NCBI GenBank assembly: GCA_964017195.1
Contig: OZ024895.1
Location: 17,506,034-17,570,033, forward strand
Direction: 5' to 3'
Length of the DNA stretch: 64,000 nt
Origin: Siderastrea radians
Taxonomy: Eukaryota > Cnidaria > Anthozoa > Scleractinia > Rhizangiidae
The notes beneath the pieces are model-generated. The model did not search any database. It was given only the letters and a program-made list of their open reading frames with translations, and had not been told where the DNA came from. The position numbers were made by a program, and so were the translations under genes. Within the stretch, counting starts at the first letter, position 1, and each line of letters opens with the position of its first letter. This document shows, one piece after another, positions 23,201-35,200 of this stretch.

Positions 23201-26200
23201 TTCTTCCAGTTTGTTCCTTCTCGATCCAACCCTGCTGACGCCCCATCCAGGCAACTTTCCGACAAAGATTGTATGCTTTCTGAGGAGTCCTGGCGACGTG
23301 TGGAGCGGCATTTTGGTCCTCACTCTATGGATCTTATGTCTTTGGACTCTAACACACAGGTTGATCTCCAGGGGCGCCCTCTTAAGCATTTTACTCCGTC
23401 TTTCACTCCTCAGTCTTCTGGGGTTAATATGTTTGCCCAGTCCATCGCTTGCTCTGAGAATGCTTACGTCTTCCCCCCGTTTACCCTCATTGGTCCAGTG
23501 CTAAAGTTCCTGTTTAAGTCGGAAGTTAGCTTTAGTATAGTCGTCCCGCGACTCTCCCCTCTTCCATTTTGGTGGCCAGCGTTATTTGTCCATGCCCAGG
23601 AGCATTTTACGCTCGGTAGGAAAGGCGAATCGGGCGTCTTACTTTTTCCGTCCTCCTCTAGAAATTTTAATGTAAAGAAGACCCTCGCAGTTATTAACGC
23701 AACTTATGCAGTTGCGAAAAGAAAGCCTGAAAAAATCAGGCTTGCCGGGATTCGGACCCTGACCTCTGCGATACCGGTGCAGCGCTCTAACCAATTGAGC
23801 TAACAAGCCAACTGGGAGCTGGTCATTAAATTGGTTCGTAATATACCCTTCATCTTTCCCGGGTATATTACGAACCAATTTAATGACCAGCTCCCAGTTG
23901 GCTTGTTAGCTCAATTGGTTAGAGCGCTGCACCGGTATTGCAGAGGTCAGGGTTCGAATCCCGGCAAGCCTGATTTTTTCAGGCTTTCTTTTCGCAACTG
24001 CATAAGTTGCGTTAATAACTGCGAGGATCTTCTTTACATTGATTTCTTCATTCCGCAGTTCAAATATATGAATGTCATATATTCATTATTTCATCTTCAT
24101 CTTTTCCGGGTATATTACGAACCAATTTAATGACCAGCTCCCAGTTGGCTTGTTAGCTCAATTGGTTAGAGCGCTGCACCGGTATCGCAGAGGTCAGGGT
24201 TCGAATCCCGGCAAGCCTGATTTTTTCAGGCTTTCTTTTCGCAACTGCATAAGTTGCGTTAATAACTGCGAGGATCTTCTTTACATTGATTTCTTCATTC
24301 CGCAGTTCAAATATACGAATTTCATATATTCATAACTTCATCTGGAAATTTTGTTACTCGCCCATTGCAGTGGGATCTACTGGTTTTTAGGGTGTCCAAG
24401 TGTGTTTGATACTTTGGTCCTTTTTGCCATATTTAGAATCGTCGGCCCCGGATTTGGAGACCGGCTATCCCTTGCCCGCAGTGTGCGTACCTTAATGATG
24501 ACACATACAACTTTTGCCAGAGGTGTGGATTCAGGAAAGCAGTTATACCCACTCCAGACTCTTCTTCGTCCATAAGTGTTGATCTCAAGTCCATTAATGA
24601 CAGACTTGCCGAGCTCAAGCGGGCCAAGTCAGCTAAACCGTACGAAAAGCAGAGAACGTCTCTTCAAAGAGAACTCATGAGTTTTCTTGCAGCTCTACCC
24701 ATTCCCAAGCTTCTCCCTTCTGCCTCTTCTTCGGACATCTTGAAGTTTCTTATACGGAAAGACAAGTCGGGTCGCACTAAAGTACATCAGACTTCCTGTC
24801 CGGAGATAGGCAAGCAAAAGGCTTCTTCTTGTGAATGCCCTTCAAGATTATCTGCTGGAACGGTAGACAGTCTCATCGGAAAGCTTCGCGCTATTTTTAC
24901 AGAGGCTGGATTGGGTGGGAAATGGGACGATAGGTTGGGGATAAGTAACCCCGTTTCGCAGGGGCACTTCGAAGTAGCAAATCCCTAAGGTCACTGTAAT
25001 GATCCACCATGTTGGAGTTTGCCCAACCCACATGACTCGCAGTAGATTCTTTTGAAACTCCGAGTAAAGAAGGGGTTATAGAGCAACCACTCCGAGAACT
25101 ATGCGGAGTCTCGCCCTCAACACTTTTGATAGCATGAAGATATGACTTCAATCTGTTATGAACTGCCGAACCCACAAACGGGTCCTCAAGAACACTATTT
25201 CCTCTGGTGGCACGAAATAAATATCCTTTACTAAGCTCAAAATTACGAACGGGGCACACAACCTGGTTATCGCAACGCTTGACTGTAAACGTGTTAACAG
25301 AATCTCCACGTAATGTTTTCCCAAATGTATGATTAAATAAAATACCGTATTTTCTCGATTAAACGCCGGGGGCGTTTATTTAAAACTCGGCCTCGTAGAC
25401 CCGGCGTTTATTCGAACCCGGCGTTTATTTGGAGCCCGGCGTTTATTTATTAAATGCATTTTTCAGCCATCCATTTTTTTAATATCAGTACTGGAGGTTT
25501 TTTTGAACCAAGAACCAAATTTCAACAAAAATGTTAAAAAATTGTGAAACAATGTTATGAACTTTGTCTCATCTAAGTGAATCTAGTAAGTTGTTTAAAA
25601 AAAACACCACTGAAAGGAACAGTGATCGAACTCTTCTCAACGTTACGTTTCTCCGTGAAACACGGAGGAAGTAACTGCTCGACAGCAAACGTACTGTGCA
25701 AGCAATTTAGAACAAGGTGGTGGCGGGCTTCCTGCTCCATCAGTTCTGAGAAAGGCAAAATTATGGAACGATTCAAGGAACTGCTGGAGAAACGCTGGAG
25801 AGACCCTCGGGAGATGAACCTTGCTTGATATACAAGCCCGCAGAAAAGTTACCATGATTTAAAAAGATTGACACAATACCTGATGCGTCGTTTGTTTCAT
25901 CTGTCTTAGTTAGAAGTACTTTTGTAAAAGGTAGTTTGGTGTGAATCAGTCAGTGTATAAATTCAAATATAATGGTAGAAAACGAACTATTATGCAGTTG
26001 CGACATATAATCCTGAATTAGTATACCCATCCCGAATAAACGCCGGGACTTCAAATAAACGCCGGAACCCGAATAAACGCCGGGGGCGTTTATTTTAAAG
26101 TCGGCCCTGTAGACCCGGCGTTTATTCGGGGTCCGGCGTTAAATCGAGAAAATACGGTACCTGAAGATTGAGGGAAAAACAAAACTTCCCTAGACAAAAC

Positions 26201-29200
26201 CCTTCCAAGATCTGAAGAACGGTCCCCAGAGAAAAAAATCAACAGAGAAAAAGCAAAGATCTCTACTAAGTAAATACAAACAAATGGGAGAAATCTCTGG
26301 GGCTCGAAACTTACACACTATATGTTCCGCCAAACGTTGTAACTTATCCAAGAATAAAGGAATTGACTTCTTAGGGCAAACCCTAGCCTGAGCTTGCTCT
26401 TCTTTAATCGATCTTAAGTAATTCTTAATTGAAGGGTGCAGCGGTTCTAGCGAACAGCGTTTCAACTGATGCTTCTTCTAGTGTCGTTGCTGCTTACAAA
26501 GCATGTAATGATTTGTCCGTTTTTAAAAAGGCTTTCCCTTAGACTTGTTGTGTTAAACTGCTTCTAGATCTAGTAGTTCATTTGTGACCCTACTTGTAGA
26601 TCTAGTCCATGTAAAATCTTGCTTTGTACGATTAAACTGGTGAAGTTGAGATATTCGGAAGTAATGTTTCTGAGTTTTGGGAGGAGCATTCAGGATCCTA
26701 TCGGGATGCTCTGTTATTGGGTGTCAACTAGTTGGTCATTTGTGGAGCTACCTAGGGAGTAATCGCCGATAGGCTGATTCTCCCATATCTTATCTTAGTC
26801 TGGGCATTGTTTGCGGGTACCCCAGTGAAAATATAATATACCTTCTAAATTAAAACGAACGACTCAAGGAAGCAAAACGTACAAGGAAAAAGTACACATA
26901 CATACATACATACATAGATACATACATACATAGATACATACATACATAGATACATACATACATAGATACATACATACATACATACATACATACATACATA
27001 CATACATACATACATACATACATACATACATACATACATACATACATACATACATACATACATACATACATACATACATACCTTCATCTTTCGATTCTTC
27101 TCTTGGTATTGCTGAAGTGTCTGGCTTTTCTTTGACATTTCCCACTTTAATTTCAATTTCCATCGGTTTGAGGTCTTGTCTGACATTTTCTGAAAGACGA
27201 GTTCAACAACATCACATAATTTTGGTACGTACATACATGTACGACTGGAGAGAGGAAAGGGTTCACCGAAAATGGGATATACATATACCCTTTCTAAGCT
27301 GAAACCTTGTGCTTACAAATACTTGTCACTTAACATGGAGCGATTCTATAAAGGAAGGCTTAGGTGTTCAGTGTGTCAATCACAAATCCCAAGGGGCACT
27401 GATGAGCGCATATGATTGGTTCACTTGGCAAACCAAAAAGGAAGTTCATGCAACGTGCCTTCTCTTATTACTCCCAAGTTTGGTGAACGATCAATGATGA
27501 TTAGTATTTACCCTGATGAAACAGGTGAATAATTCTTGAATAATTTCATGAATGGAAATATTTTCTACATTTGCATCCCCGAATTCTTGCAATGAGAACT
27601 TTTTAAAGATAAAAAATTCGAGAAACAAAATAGCGGGCACTGCATTTCCGGTCTGGGAAAAATATGAATAAAGACGATGCATGGAAGACGGCGTTTACTA
27701 AAAGTATCAAGGAATAGAAAAAAAGGCAGTGTCTAAGTGCCCGGCAGCCGGCGCGGATCTTAAGAGACTATCAAAATACCCGGCAGCCCGAATTCTCGAC
27801 AAATTTCCAAGCAGAAAGGCTTATTCAAACGTTTTCCAGGTATTGGATATTTGTTTAGAATTGGTAAGTGTTTCAGAATAGTATTTTGGTTTTGTAGTTG
27901 ACGACTTTTTGCGAGGTTGTGCATCATAAGATCACTGTGTTCGCGACACTTACAATATTTGTGGTTTGATCGCCTAAGGGAACGTGGACATATTAAAAAC
28001 AAAATCCCTGCTTAACGTCCACTCGATGTTTAGGTCAGACCTTCGTCTCCCCGCCCCCCTTCCTCCTTAACGTCCACATGGAAATTCGCACTCCCATGTT
28101 TTTCTAGATTATAGCCGCTACGAATCAATTTATACATGTGGCAAGAGGATGCATTAGTATTGAAGACACTGAATGGCTTAATGATTGAGGAAGATTGAAA
28201 TTCTGTTGGAAATTTTTAAATTAACCACTGACGCTTTGTTTTGGTTATATCGTATACCCAGAGAGAAGACTTTTGTTGGTTTTGTAAAACCTAGCGAACG
28301 CGCATTACTTCTCCGCCGTCTTTATAAGTGACAAACTACGTAGATCACAGCGGCAACGAGTTTGTTCTCATTTTCTACTGTTGTACGTTTTTCTCTTTAT
28401 GTTCCGTTATCAAGATAAGTAAAATCTGTTTCTTTTAACACGCTCATATTTTGGTTTGTCCTCTAACGTCTAAATCTCGACTCTCCCTGACCCCTCCCTT
28501 TTAAAGTCCAGTGGGAATTAAGCGTGGAAGTGAACATGTCGACTGCCCCTGACGAAATGCCCTGCGCGCTAGTTGACATAGAGTGAACTTTAATTTTAAA
28601 GAGCTTTCTATCTTTGTATGGAGGTAGTTAGTAATTCGAAGCTATAGTGGTTTTGCGGGGATTAGGGGATTATCTCTTGGCATTGTAACCGGCTACACAG
28701 CATCCGTGACGTGGTGGCGTGACAGCTATGTTCAGCTTGCTTAAGCTAAAATCTCGGGTGTCAGTAAAACGCCGACTCGGGGTCGGGGTGTCTTTTTTTT
28801 TCAGTTTTGTTTTGCGATTTATTTGCAAATAGATTCCTTTTCGTCGAAAAATTATCTGTTGGAATACAAAGGAAATTTCTTTTAAATAAGTTGTGAAAAA
28901 ATGGAGCTGTGCATGTGACGTGAGCTTCCTTCGGTTGGTTCATTTTCTAGCAAAAATGGTTGCGTGGCCAATCATGAAGTCTCTTCCGCGGTTTCTCTTT
29001 TTAAATACGTTGTTCACAAAAGAGTTGTGCTTTACCTTTAAGAGCGGATGTCTGTAAATATCGACCAAGGGTGGGAATTATAAAAATTTTGAAAGATCCT
29101 AAAAAAATTCTGTAGACTTTCCTAGGTATTCTATTGATGAAAGTATAAATTTTAGTTTTATCGGATAAATATTTTGGCGATACGGCGGGTGTCAAGTTTG

Positions 29201-32200
29201 GGCGCTTCACGGCCTCCGCCAGACCGCTTTTTCAGGGCCCGAGACCGGACTACGAAAAGAGGTCGATTTGAATCTAATTCAAACATCATTCAACCCAGAA
29301 AGCTTCTTATCGTATTAAAGGGAATTTAACACACATTTTGAGTGGTCATATACTTGAATTGATTGCGACTAGAATATTTTACAGATTTTTAAATATTTTC
29401 AAAATTCTGAGGATTTCACGCGAGCAAAAGGTTGTCTAATTTCGAAGGCCTAAAATCACACTCGGTACCTAGTTTCAAACAGCTAAAGACATTCCACATA
29501 AAAAAGCAATCTCTAAGCTTTCAAAATATGGTTTTAAAACTTTGGGCAACACATGAAATGAATTTATGGGAGCGCGAAATTCAGGGAGCACTTGAGTGAA
29601 ATTTCATCTTTCCGACTTCACAGTTTTGAGGTTCGGCGCGACAAACAAATCAATACTCAAACAAATGTTGCAGCCAAAATACCTTTAATTTAGGAAATCT
29701 CAAGTCCCACTGTGATACATACATGCTTCATAGACATTAGGTGTAAAATTTTACACCAACTTTTAGCCGAAAAGAACTCATATCTCGGCTTTGAGGTATT
29801 TGAACTTGCCTCGCTAATGTAAACATGTGGGTCAAGTTCTTATCACGACACAGCCAAGTGTTCAATATCTACACCAAATATCTATCCTGTCTAGTATATA
29901 GTCCGGTCTACAATATGTTTGTTTGTACCTTGTGTCCTTGTATGTCTTCATTTCCGCAAAAAACTGAGGCAAACTACAGCGAAATCCCCGCGCGCTCGAC
30001 GTGCCAGGAGTCTCGTGGAAGCGCTATTACGTGAGTCGAGATTGCGTTACATAACATGACACACAGGGAGACCGGTTACTTCAGGATTATTTCTGAGTTG
30101 TGAAAAAAATGCCATCTCTAATGTACATGTTGTAGGTATGCCATTGGAATGAGCTGGCAATCTCAAAGTTTCATACTTTGCAGTTTTAACCATCGTAGAC
30201 TTGTGATCCCCGAACGTGCCAACAGTATTCATTAGCGCTATGTAAATACTGTAACGTGTTCTTGTTTGTTGTTTGTTTTTGTTCCCACATTTGTCCTGAT
30301 TTCTATCAGATTGTGAAATACACTAATGCGTTGTGCAATACTTTTGCAATACCCTATTACACAAAGCACAAGTAAGAACGTCCGGGTACAGTCTGATCTT
30401 GCGCTGGCGGCATCAATCTTGATAGCCCGGTCTCATCGTTCTATAAACAAGCGCTGAAAATAAGTAAGCATCATTGCCAGCTGGTACAAGTCTGCTCGCA
30501 AATGTGCGAACAATCTTTAACGTTAGCACACCGTGAGCGAATAAATTAACAGAAACATATCTATTGGCTAGTTACCCCAACGCATTTCGAAGCCTACTGT
30601 GGTTAATGTGCACAATAGCTACCTTAGTAGTTTTAGACTGCTCTACTGAGGTGCTTTATGGTGACATATTCTTTATCTTAATGGTCTGGTTTGAATTCGA
30701 GGGAGTTCTTCGGAGTTGGCACCAGCCCTTCCTTCATGTCCTGCCCAATTAACAGCAGAATTTAAACCACATAAACTCTTAAAGCTTGTCTGGACAGTCA
30801 ACAGAGAAATAGGCTTCTGTCAGTCTCGCAATTCCAGCGACGATTGAACTTTTTTGCTTCGGTTTGGGTTTCCTAGTTTTTAGCACGATTTATCAAGAAC
30901 TTCAAATACTCTGTTTGCTAAAGAAACTCGCAAGCGTTTAGGATATCGATGGATCTTGAGATGGCTTCCCCTTTAATTGCACGGTGTATTGCAACCCTGA
31001 CACCCGTCAAGGCACTTGGTTTGAAATCCTTTTTCTAGTTTCTAAAAAGGACGTTCGCGCCCAAAATCTTCCCACGTTCAGATTATTTTAAAACTTTTGT
31101 TGCAATAAGGTATTGACCAACTTATGCCAGAAAGACAAACAAATTCGGGGGTAATCGTGCTCGTTTCAGAGATACACTTTTTGTGTATAGGAAATTGAAA
31201 ACCGTCGTGTTTCTAGAAGCTTTGGTCATGCATGACGATATCGGCTTCATTGCAATCAGCAAGAGAAAAAGTTAAAGAGAGAGCTTTAGATAAAATGGAT
31301 GTATTGATTTCAACACAAAAAGGTCTATTGCGTAAATTTCGGCAGGTGATGTCATTCCTTGGCGTACAATTACCCTCACCAAAGGACACTTGTAAGAAAT
31401 GAACGCACATATTTCAAGAAAAAATCGATCACGTGTGAGTGGGAAAAGAGAAACAATTAAAGCTTCTCACGTTTAGAAGTTTTTGGTTTTTGGTAAAAAT
31501 GGAGAGAATCAGTAAAGGAAGTAAACTATTGAAAGAAAACTAACATGAAATCTCATACATCAGTGGTGGGAGCGAATTAGTGGCCAAATTTGTTTTCTGA
31601 AGAATGGTGACGAAAAAAGATGCCACACAGTTACATCTGGGTTGTCGACGGTGAACAAAACCAACACAATGGTCGCTCTACGCACATGGCTGGTCGACCA
31701 ACAAGAAATGTAGGATTCGACTAAACGATTTTGTAGGATAATTTTAAAGAGAAGTCATCATTCCACCACCAGAAAGCACAAAAATATGAAGGGAACATAT
31801 CTTGAAAACCCACTGGATACAACTGAACTCCTAAGAAATGCCATTGGTTTTGTCTTAAAGTTTGGTTTCGAGGAAAGGAAAACCTCACTATTAGTGATAT
31901 GAGCACTGCTGGAACCTCTGATTTAAGTTGGTACCTCAGGTGGATAGCATATGACGCCATACCAGGAGTAAGGTGGTATTTCGTTAAAAGTGAGGTGGTA
32001 TCTCGTGAACGGAAAGTTTGTTTATGCCTCTCGTTTTCGGCGTCGCTTAATCGGCGTCTTGATTGGTTGTTATCAATCAACAAAGGTATTGAATATTGAT
32101 TGCCTGGTTTTAAGGTGTTACTCGGACTGGTTATACGTATATTATTTGTCATAAAAGGTATCGGGTCAAACAAGGCATCGCATCTGTCTTGTAAACCCTG

Positions 32201-35200
32201 CAGAAACAAATTGTAATGCTTCAGGTGAAGACAGATGGTTTGAAAGTAAGTTTTAGGGGCAGCCAGCTGTGGGTTAGTCAAAGCGTTGGATACGGAAAAG
32301 AACAAGACCAAGATGATGAAACCAAACTAGCAACATGGTAAAGATTTCAGAAAAAAATAGAGAACTTCAAAAAGACTTTAGTGATATCACGAAAAAATAT
32401 TCAGATTTGGAGAGAATTCACAGATACACGACCGAAAGAAATGAAAAGCGAACCTGAGAGTTGTTGCAACGTCCTGTTCTCTTTATCCGACGTGTGCATG
32501 ATTTAGAAGGTTCCTTTATGATGCGAACAGATTAGTGAAAAAACAGCAAGATGAAATTCGCACCTTGATGAATCATGTCAAGTTACTGGAAGAGGAAAAG
32601 ATCAAGATGGTATCTGTTGCAAATGATAAGCTTCATCGTCAACAAGCATTTACGTTGGAAAGCTAATTTTTATCATTCACAACACACAGCCTTTATCAAT
32701 TTGCTTATTCAAGCAAACACATATTCCGGCATTGAATATGTCAAACACTTGTCAAAGCTAATCAAAAACATTGTGCAAGGTACTAAACCTTGTGGTCAGC
32801 AACACTAGTCATGTAAGCTAACCTGTAAGTTTTATCATACGGCAAACAATTCTCAAGACTAAATGGATCACTATGATTGGTTAGTTTTTGGTCGGGATTT
32901 TACAGTACGGACCATTATCATGGAAACGGTCCTTTTGGATATGTTTTCCTCGGGTTCCTGCAGAATTCAAACTGCGAAAACGCAAGAAGGCAAAAAAAAA
33001 AAAAGTAAACGTTTGGAGCTGGTACAAAACAATGAACGAGGTGAACATGTCTCTGTTTAGAAAAGCGCTTATCAATTAACTTTACCGACTTTTTTGATAT
33101 AAGCCAAAAAAAAAAACTGGTCAGCAGTGAATCAAAAAGCATGGCCAGCTTTCTTCAGTGTGTGGTTGTTTTTTTTTTTTTTGTGCGTTTTTTTTTTTTC
33201 GCACAGCTACAGACTGTAAGCTGCAAAGAGCCGAGTAAATCGGCCAAGTCTTGAAGAATAATCATTGAAATTAACAAAAGAGTACGTTTCTCGCAAGAAA
33301 ATCTCTCGGCAAAAAAAAAATGAAGACTGCAAAACAACTAGCAAACGGCTTTCATCGGCAACTGTTAATCGAAAGGAAACGATCACGTTTTTGTGCAGCT
33401 TAATGGAGGCGATCGCTTCAGTTAGCGCTTTCTCCTAAAACAAATGAAAGCTACTAGTACTAAACTAGAAGTGTACCTTGATTCCTCAGCGAGATATTTG
33501 CTCTTGTAGTGAACGTCCTTGAAAATAATTTTAGCTTGTTTGCAAGTCCGCTTTGCTGTAGCTGGCGCTAGAAACAACGCTGTTATGTGCGACGAAAATT
33601 TGCACTCAGCATCCACAAAGTTTTTCAGTAAGCTATTGAAGCAAACAATTAGCTTGCAGTTTTTGACGAAGAGATATTTTCAGTATGCTTTTTTAAAGTT
33701 CAAGAGTTCCTTTGTTCACGTTACAGACTTACACGCTGCCACAATTTCCAATTTGAAGCTGTTTGAGAAGCACGTTTCTGAGTTTTTATCGAGGTGTTTT
33801 CATTATTCTTTTTTTTCCCGAGGTGTCTCCGCCCATAACGAGGAAGAATTTTCGAATAAAACTATCTTGTGTTGTAGAGGACAAAGAAAACCTGACATAT
33901 ATAACAGAAGCAGAGCAGGTTTTGTTCAAGAGCCACGCACGTTTTTGTCGATGTACAGCAAAATCATCAAGCTGTTTTCGAAAGCCAGTTAAAGTCGCTG
34001 GCTTCTTTCCTTGACATGGCGCCGGAAATTGACTTGAGTCGGTGAACTACCGAAAGTGTTGTTTCGTACGAAAAATGGTGCCATATAACAAACTACTTAC
34101 TAACTTTACTTGCGCAGGACCGTACTGAGGAATATTGCCTCTCAGTCGTTTTTGTACGGACCTCTCTGCGCTCGGTAAGTACTACCACGACCTCGGGCCA
34201 ATATTCCCCAATACGGCCCTTGCGCTCAGTTAGAAAGAGAATAATATTCCAGCGAATCCCATGGCCCTCTTCATGCTTAAACACGAAGTTCCGGTATAAT
34301 AGGACAAGCCTCTCACCATTTTATAAACTAAATTCGTTTCTGAGACGACATTACGGTGGGATCGACAAAACAATAGAATAACGTGAAAATCAACTTATTT
34401 TCCAGGCTATAAGTGGAATACAAATGATAACGCAAGATAGCGCGCGCATCGCGAAATAAAAATCGAAAAACAAACCATTTTAAAGAAAAATACACAGTTT
34501 TAAAGTTTTAGCACTGACATTTTGGGCAATCTGTCAAGGTAAGTTGCTTGCAGGGATGAAGCAACATTGTAATGAAGGTTTTTTCAGCTATATTACCGAG
34601 CAAAAACAAAAATTTTGCCGGCGGTTTTGTGAAGAAAAGTTTTGACGTTTGACCTTGGCTGCGTTGTCATGACAGTTTTTGAACCAATCACAACCCAGCA
34701 TTATGAGACGACATTATCGGAAAATAACCTCTCAAACGCAATCAAAAGAGACCAATGGATCGCGATAACACACCTCATTGTACTGTAGAATTGAAAGATT
34801 AAAACAAACGGCGGACGAAATAATAAAGCTATTTCTACTCTCTTTATTTCCATTGTGTCCTTTTTGTGTTTTTTTTATCTACTGTGACCTATTCCAACCT
34901 ATTCGCCGAGAATTACGCGCCTGAAACGCTAAATTTCCCGAGTGAGCCTAAAGCGCAGTTCGAAATTGCCGCCATTTTGAGACATGCACGTAACAAATTC
35001 TGTTTTTCACACAAGGTGCACGTGCTTTGTAATTACCATACAGGTTTCGAATACAGTTCGAATGCAATTTTTTTACCTGCTCAAACTACTAGGTTAAAGG
35101 TTCTCATACTAGTTTTGTCAGTGGTGAACGAAAACCTTTATAAACCGAATATGAATTCTGTGTTGTTCTTTATGCCAATGACTCTTGTCTCACGTCAATG

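Larger units (their letters stand above)
23669..24344. mobile_element. Second three-unit tRNA-like array, inside pol, 8-bp duplication
   Basis: One minus unit is followed head-to-head by two plus units, each with the tRNA-like head and hairpin tail of the array at 4,972-5,755. GAAATTTT flanks it at 23,661-23,668 and 24,345-24,352; removing the array and one copy of that octamer restores the pol frame. That shows it is an insertion. Confidence 0.8.
21595..24409 (+). pseudogene. DIRS-type pol: reverse transcriptase-RNase H, interrupted
   Basis: The main open segment runs from about 21,734 with RT motifs in order: a substrate-binding region (MCHDERFLNLWI), TTLDDKSGYDHVALSE, FRTIPFGWKASAYLYHT, then the catalytic YIDD box near 22,373. 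RNase H follows, with FSDTSDFAGGG, VHVDSLAVLQSW and PSRSNPADAPSRQLS, and a conserved end LIGPVLKFL...PFWWPALF. At 23,669 the tRNA-like array interrupts; after it the same frame resumes at 24,345 (NFVTRPLQWDLL) and stops at 24,409. The upstream piece 21,595-21,733 reads in another frame, so at least one frameshift exists near 21,740. The enzyme would copy the element RNA to DNA. Confidence 0.8.
18830..26830 (+). mobile_element. DIRS-type tyrosine-recombinase retrotransposon, degraded
   Basis: In order: a 5' leader after the large-repeat junction, a two-exon gag with a zinc knuckle, a reverse transcriptase-RNase H frame, and a tyrosine recombinase. The recombinase, rather than a DDE integrase, places it with DIRS/Ngaro/PAT elements, which integrate by recombination without making target duplications. 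A tRNA-like array interrupts pol, and a 1.5-kb inversion plus a MITE interrupt the recombinase. Boundaries are approximate: the left is set by loss of match to copy 2, the right by the start of gene 2 intron repeats near 26,830. Diagnostic terminal repeats were not identified. Confidence 0.75.

Noticed and set aside
26845..27234. Cysteine/tyrosine-rich repetitive protein (MYVCMYVC...)
   Set aside because: It is a translation of the tetranucleotide microsatellite; only the 108-base exon at its right edge is considered coding.
27491..27682. Additional gene 2 exon (FSLQEFGDANVENISIHEII)
   Set aside because: The possible donor is phase 2, unlike every other gene 2 junction, and the acceptor lacks a pyrimidine tract.
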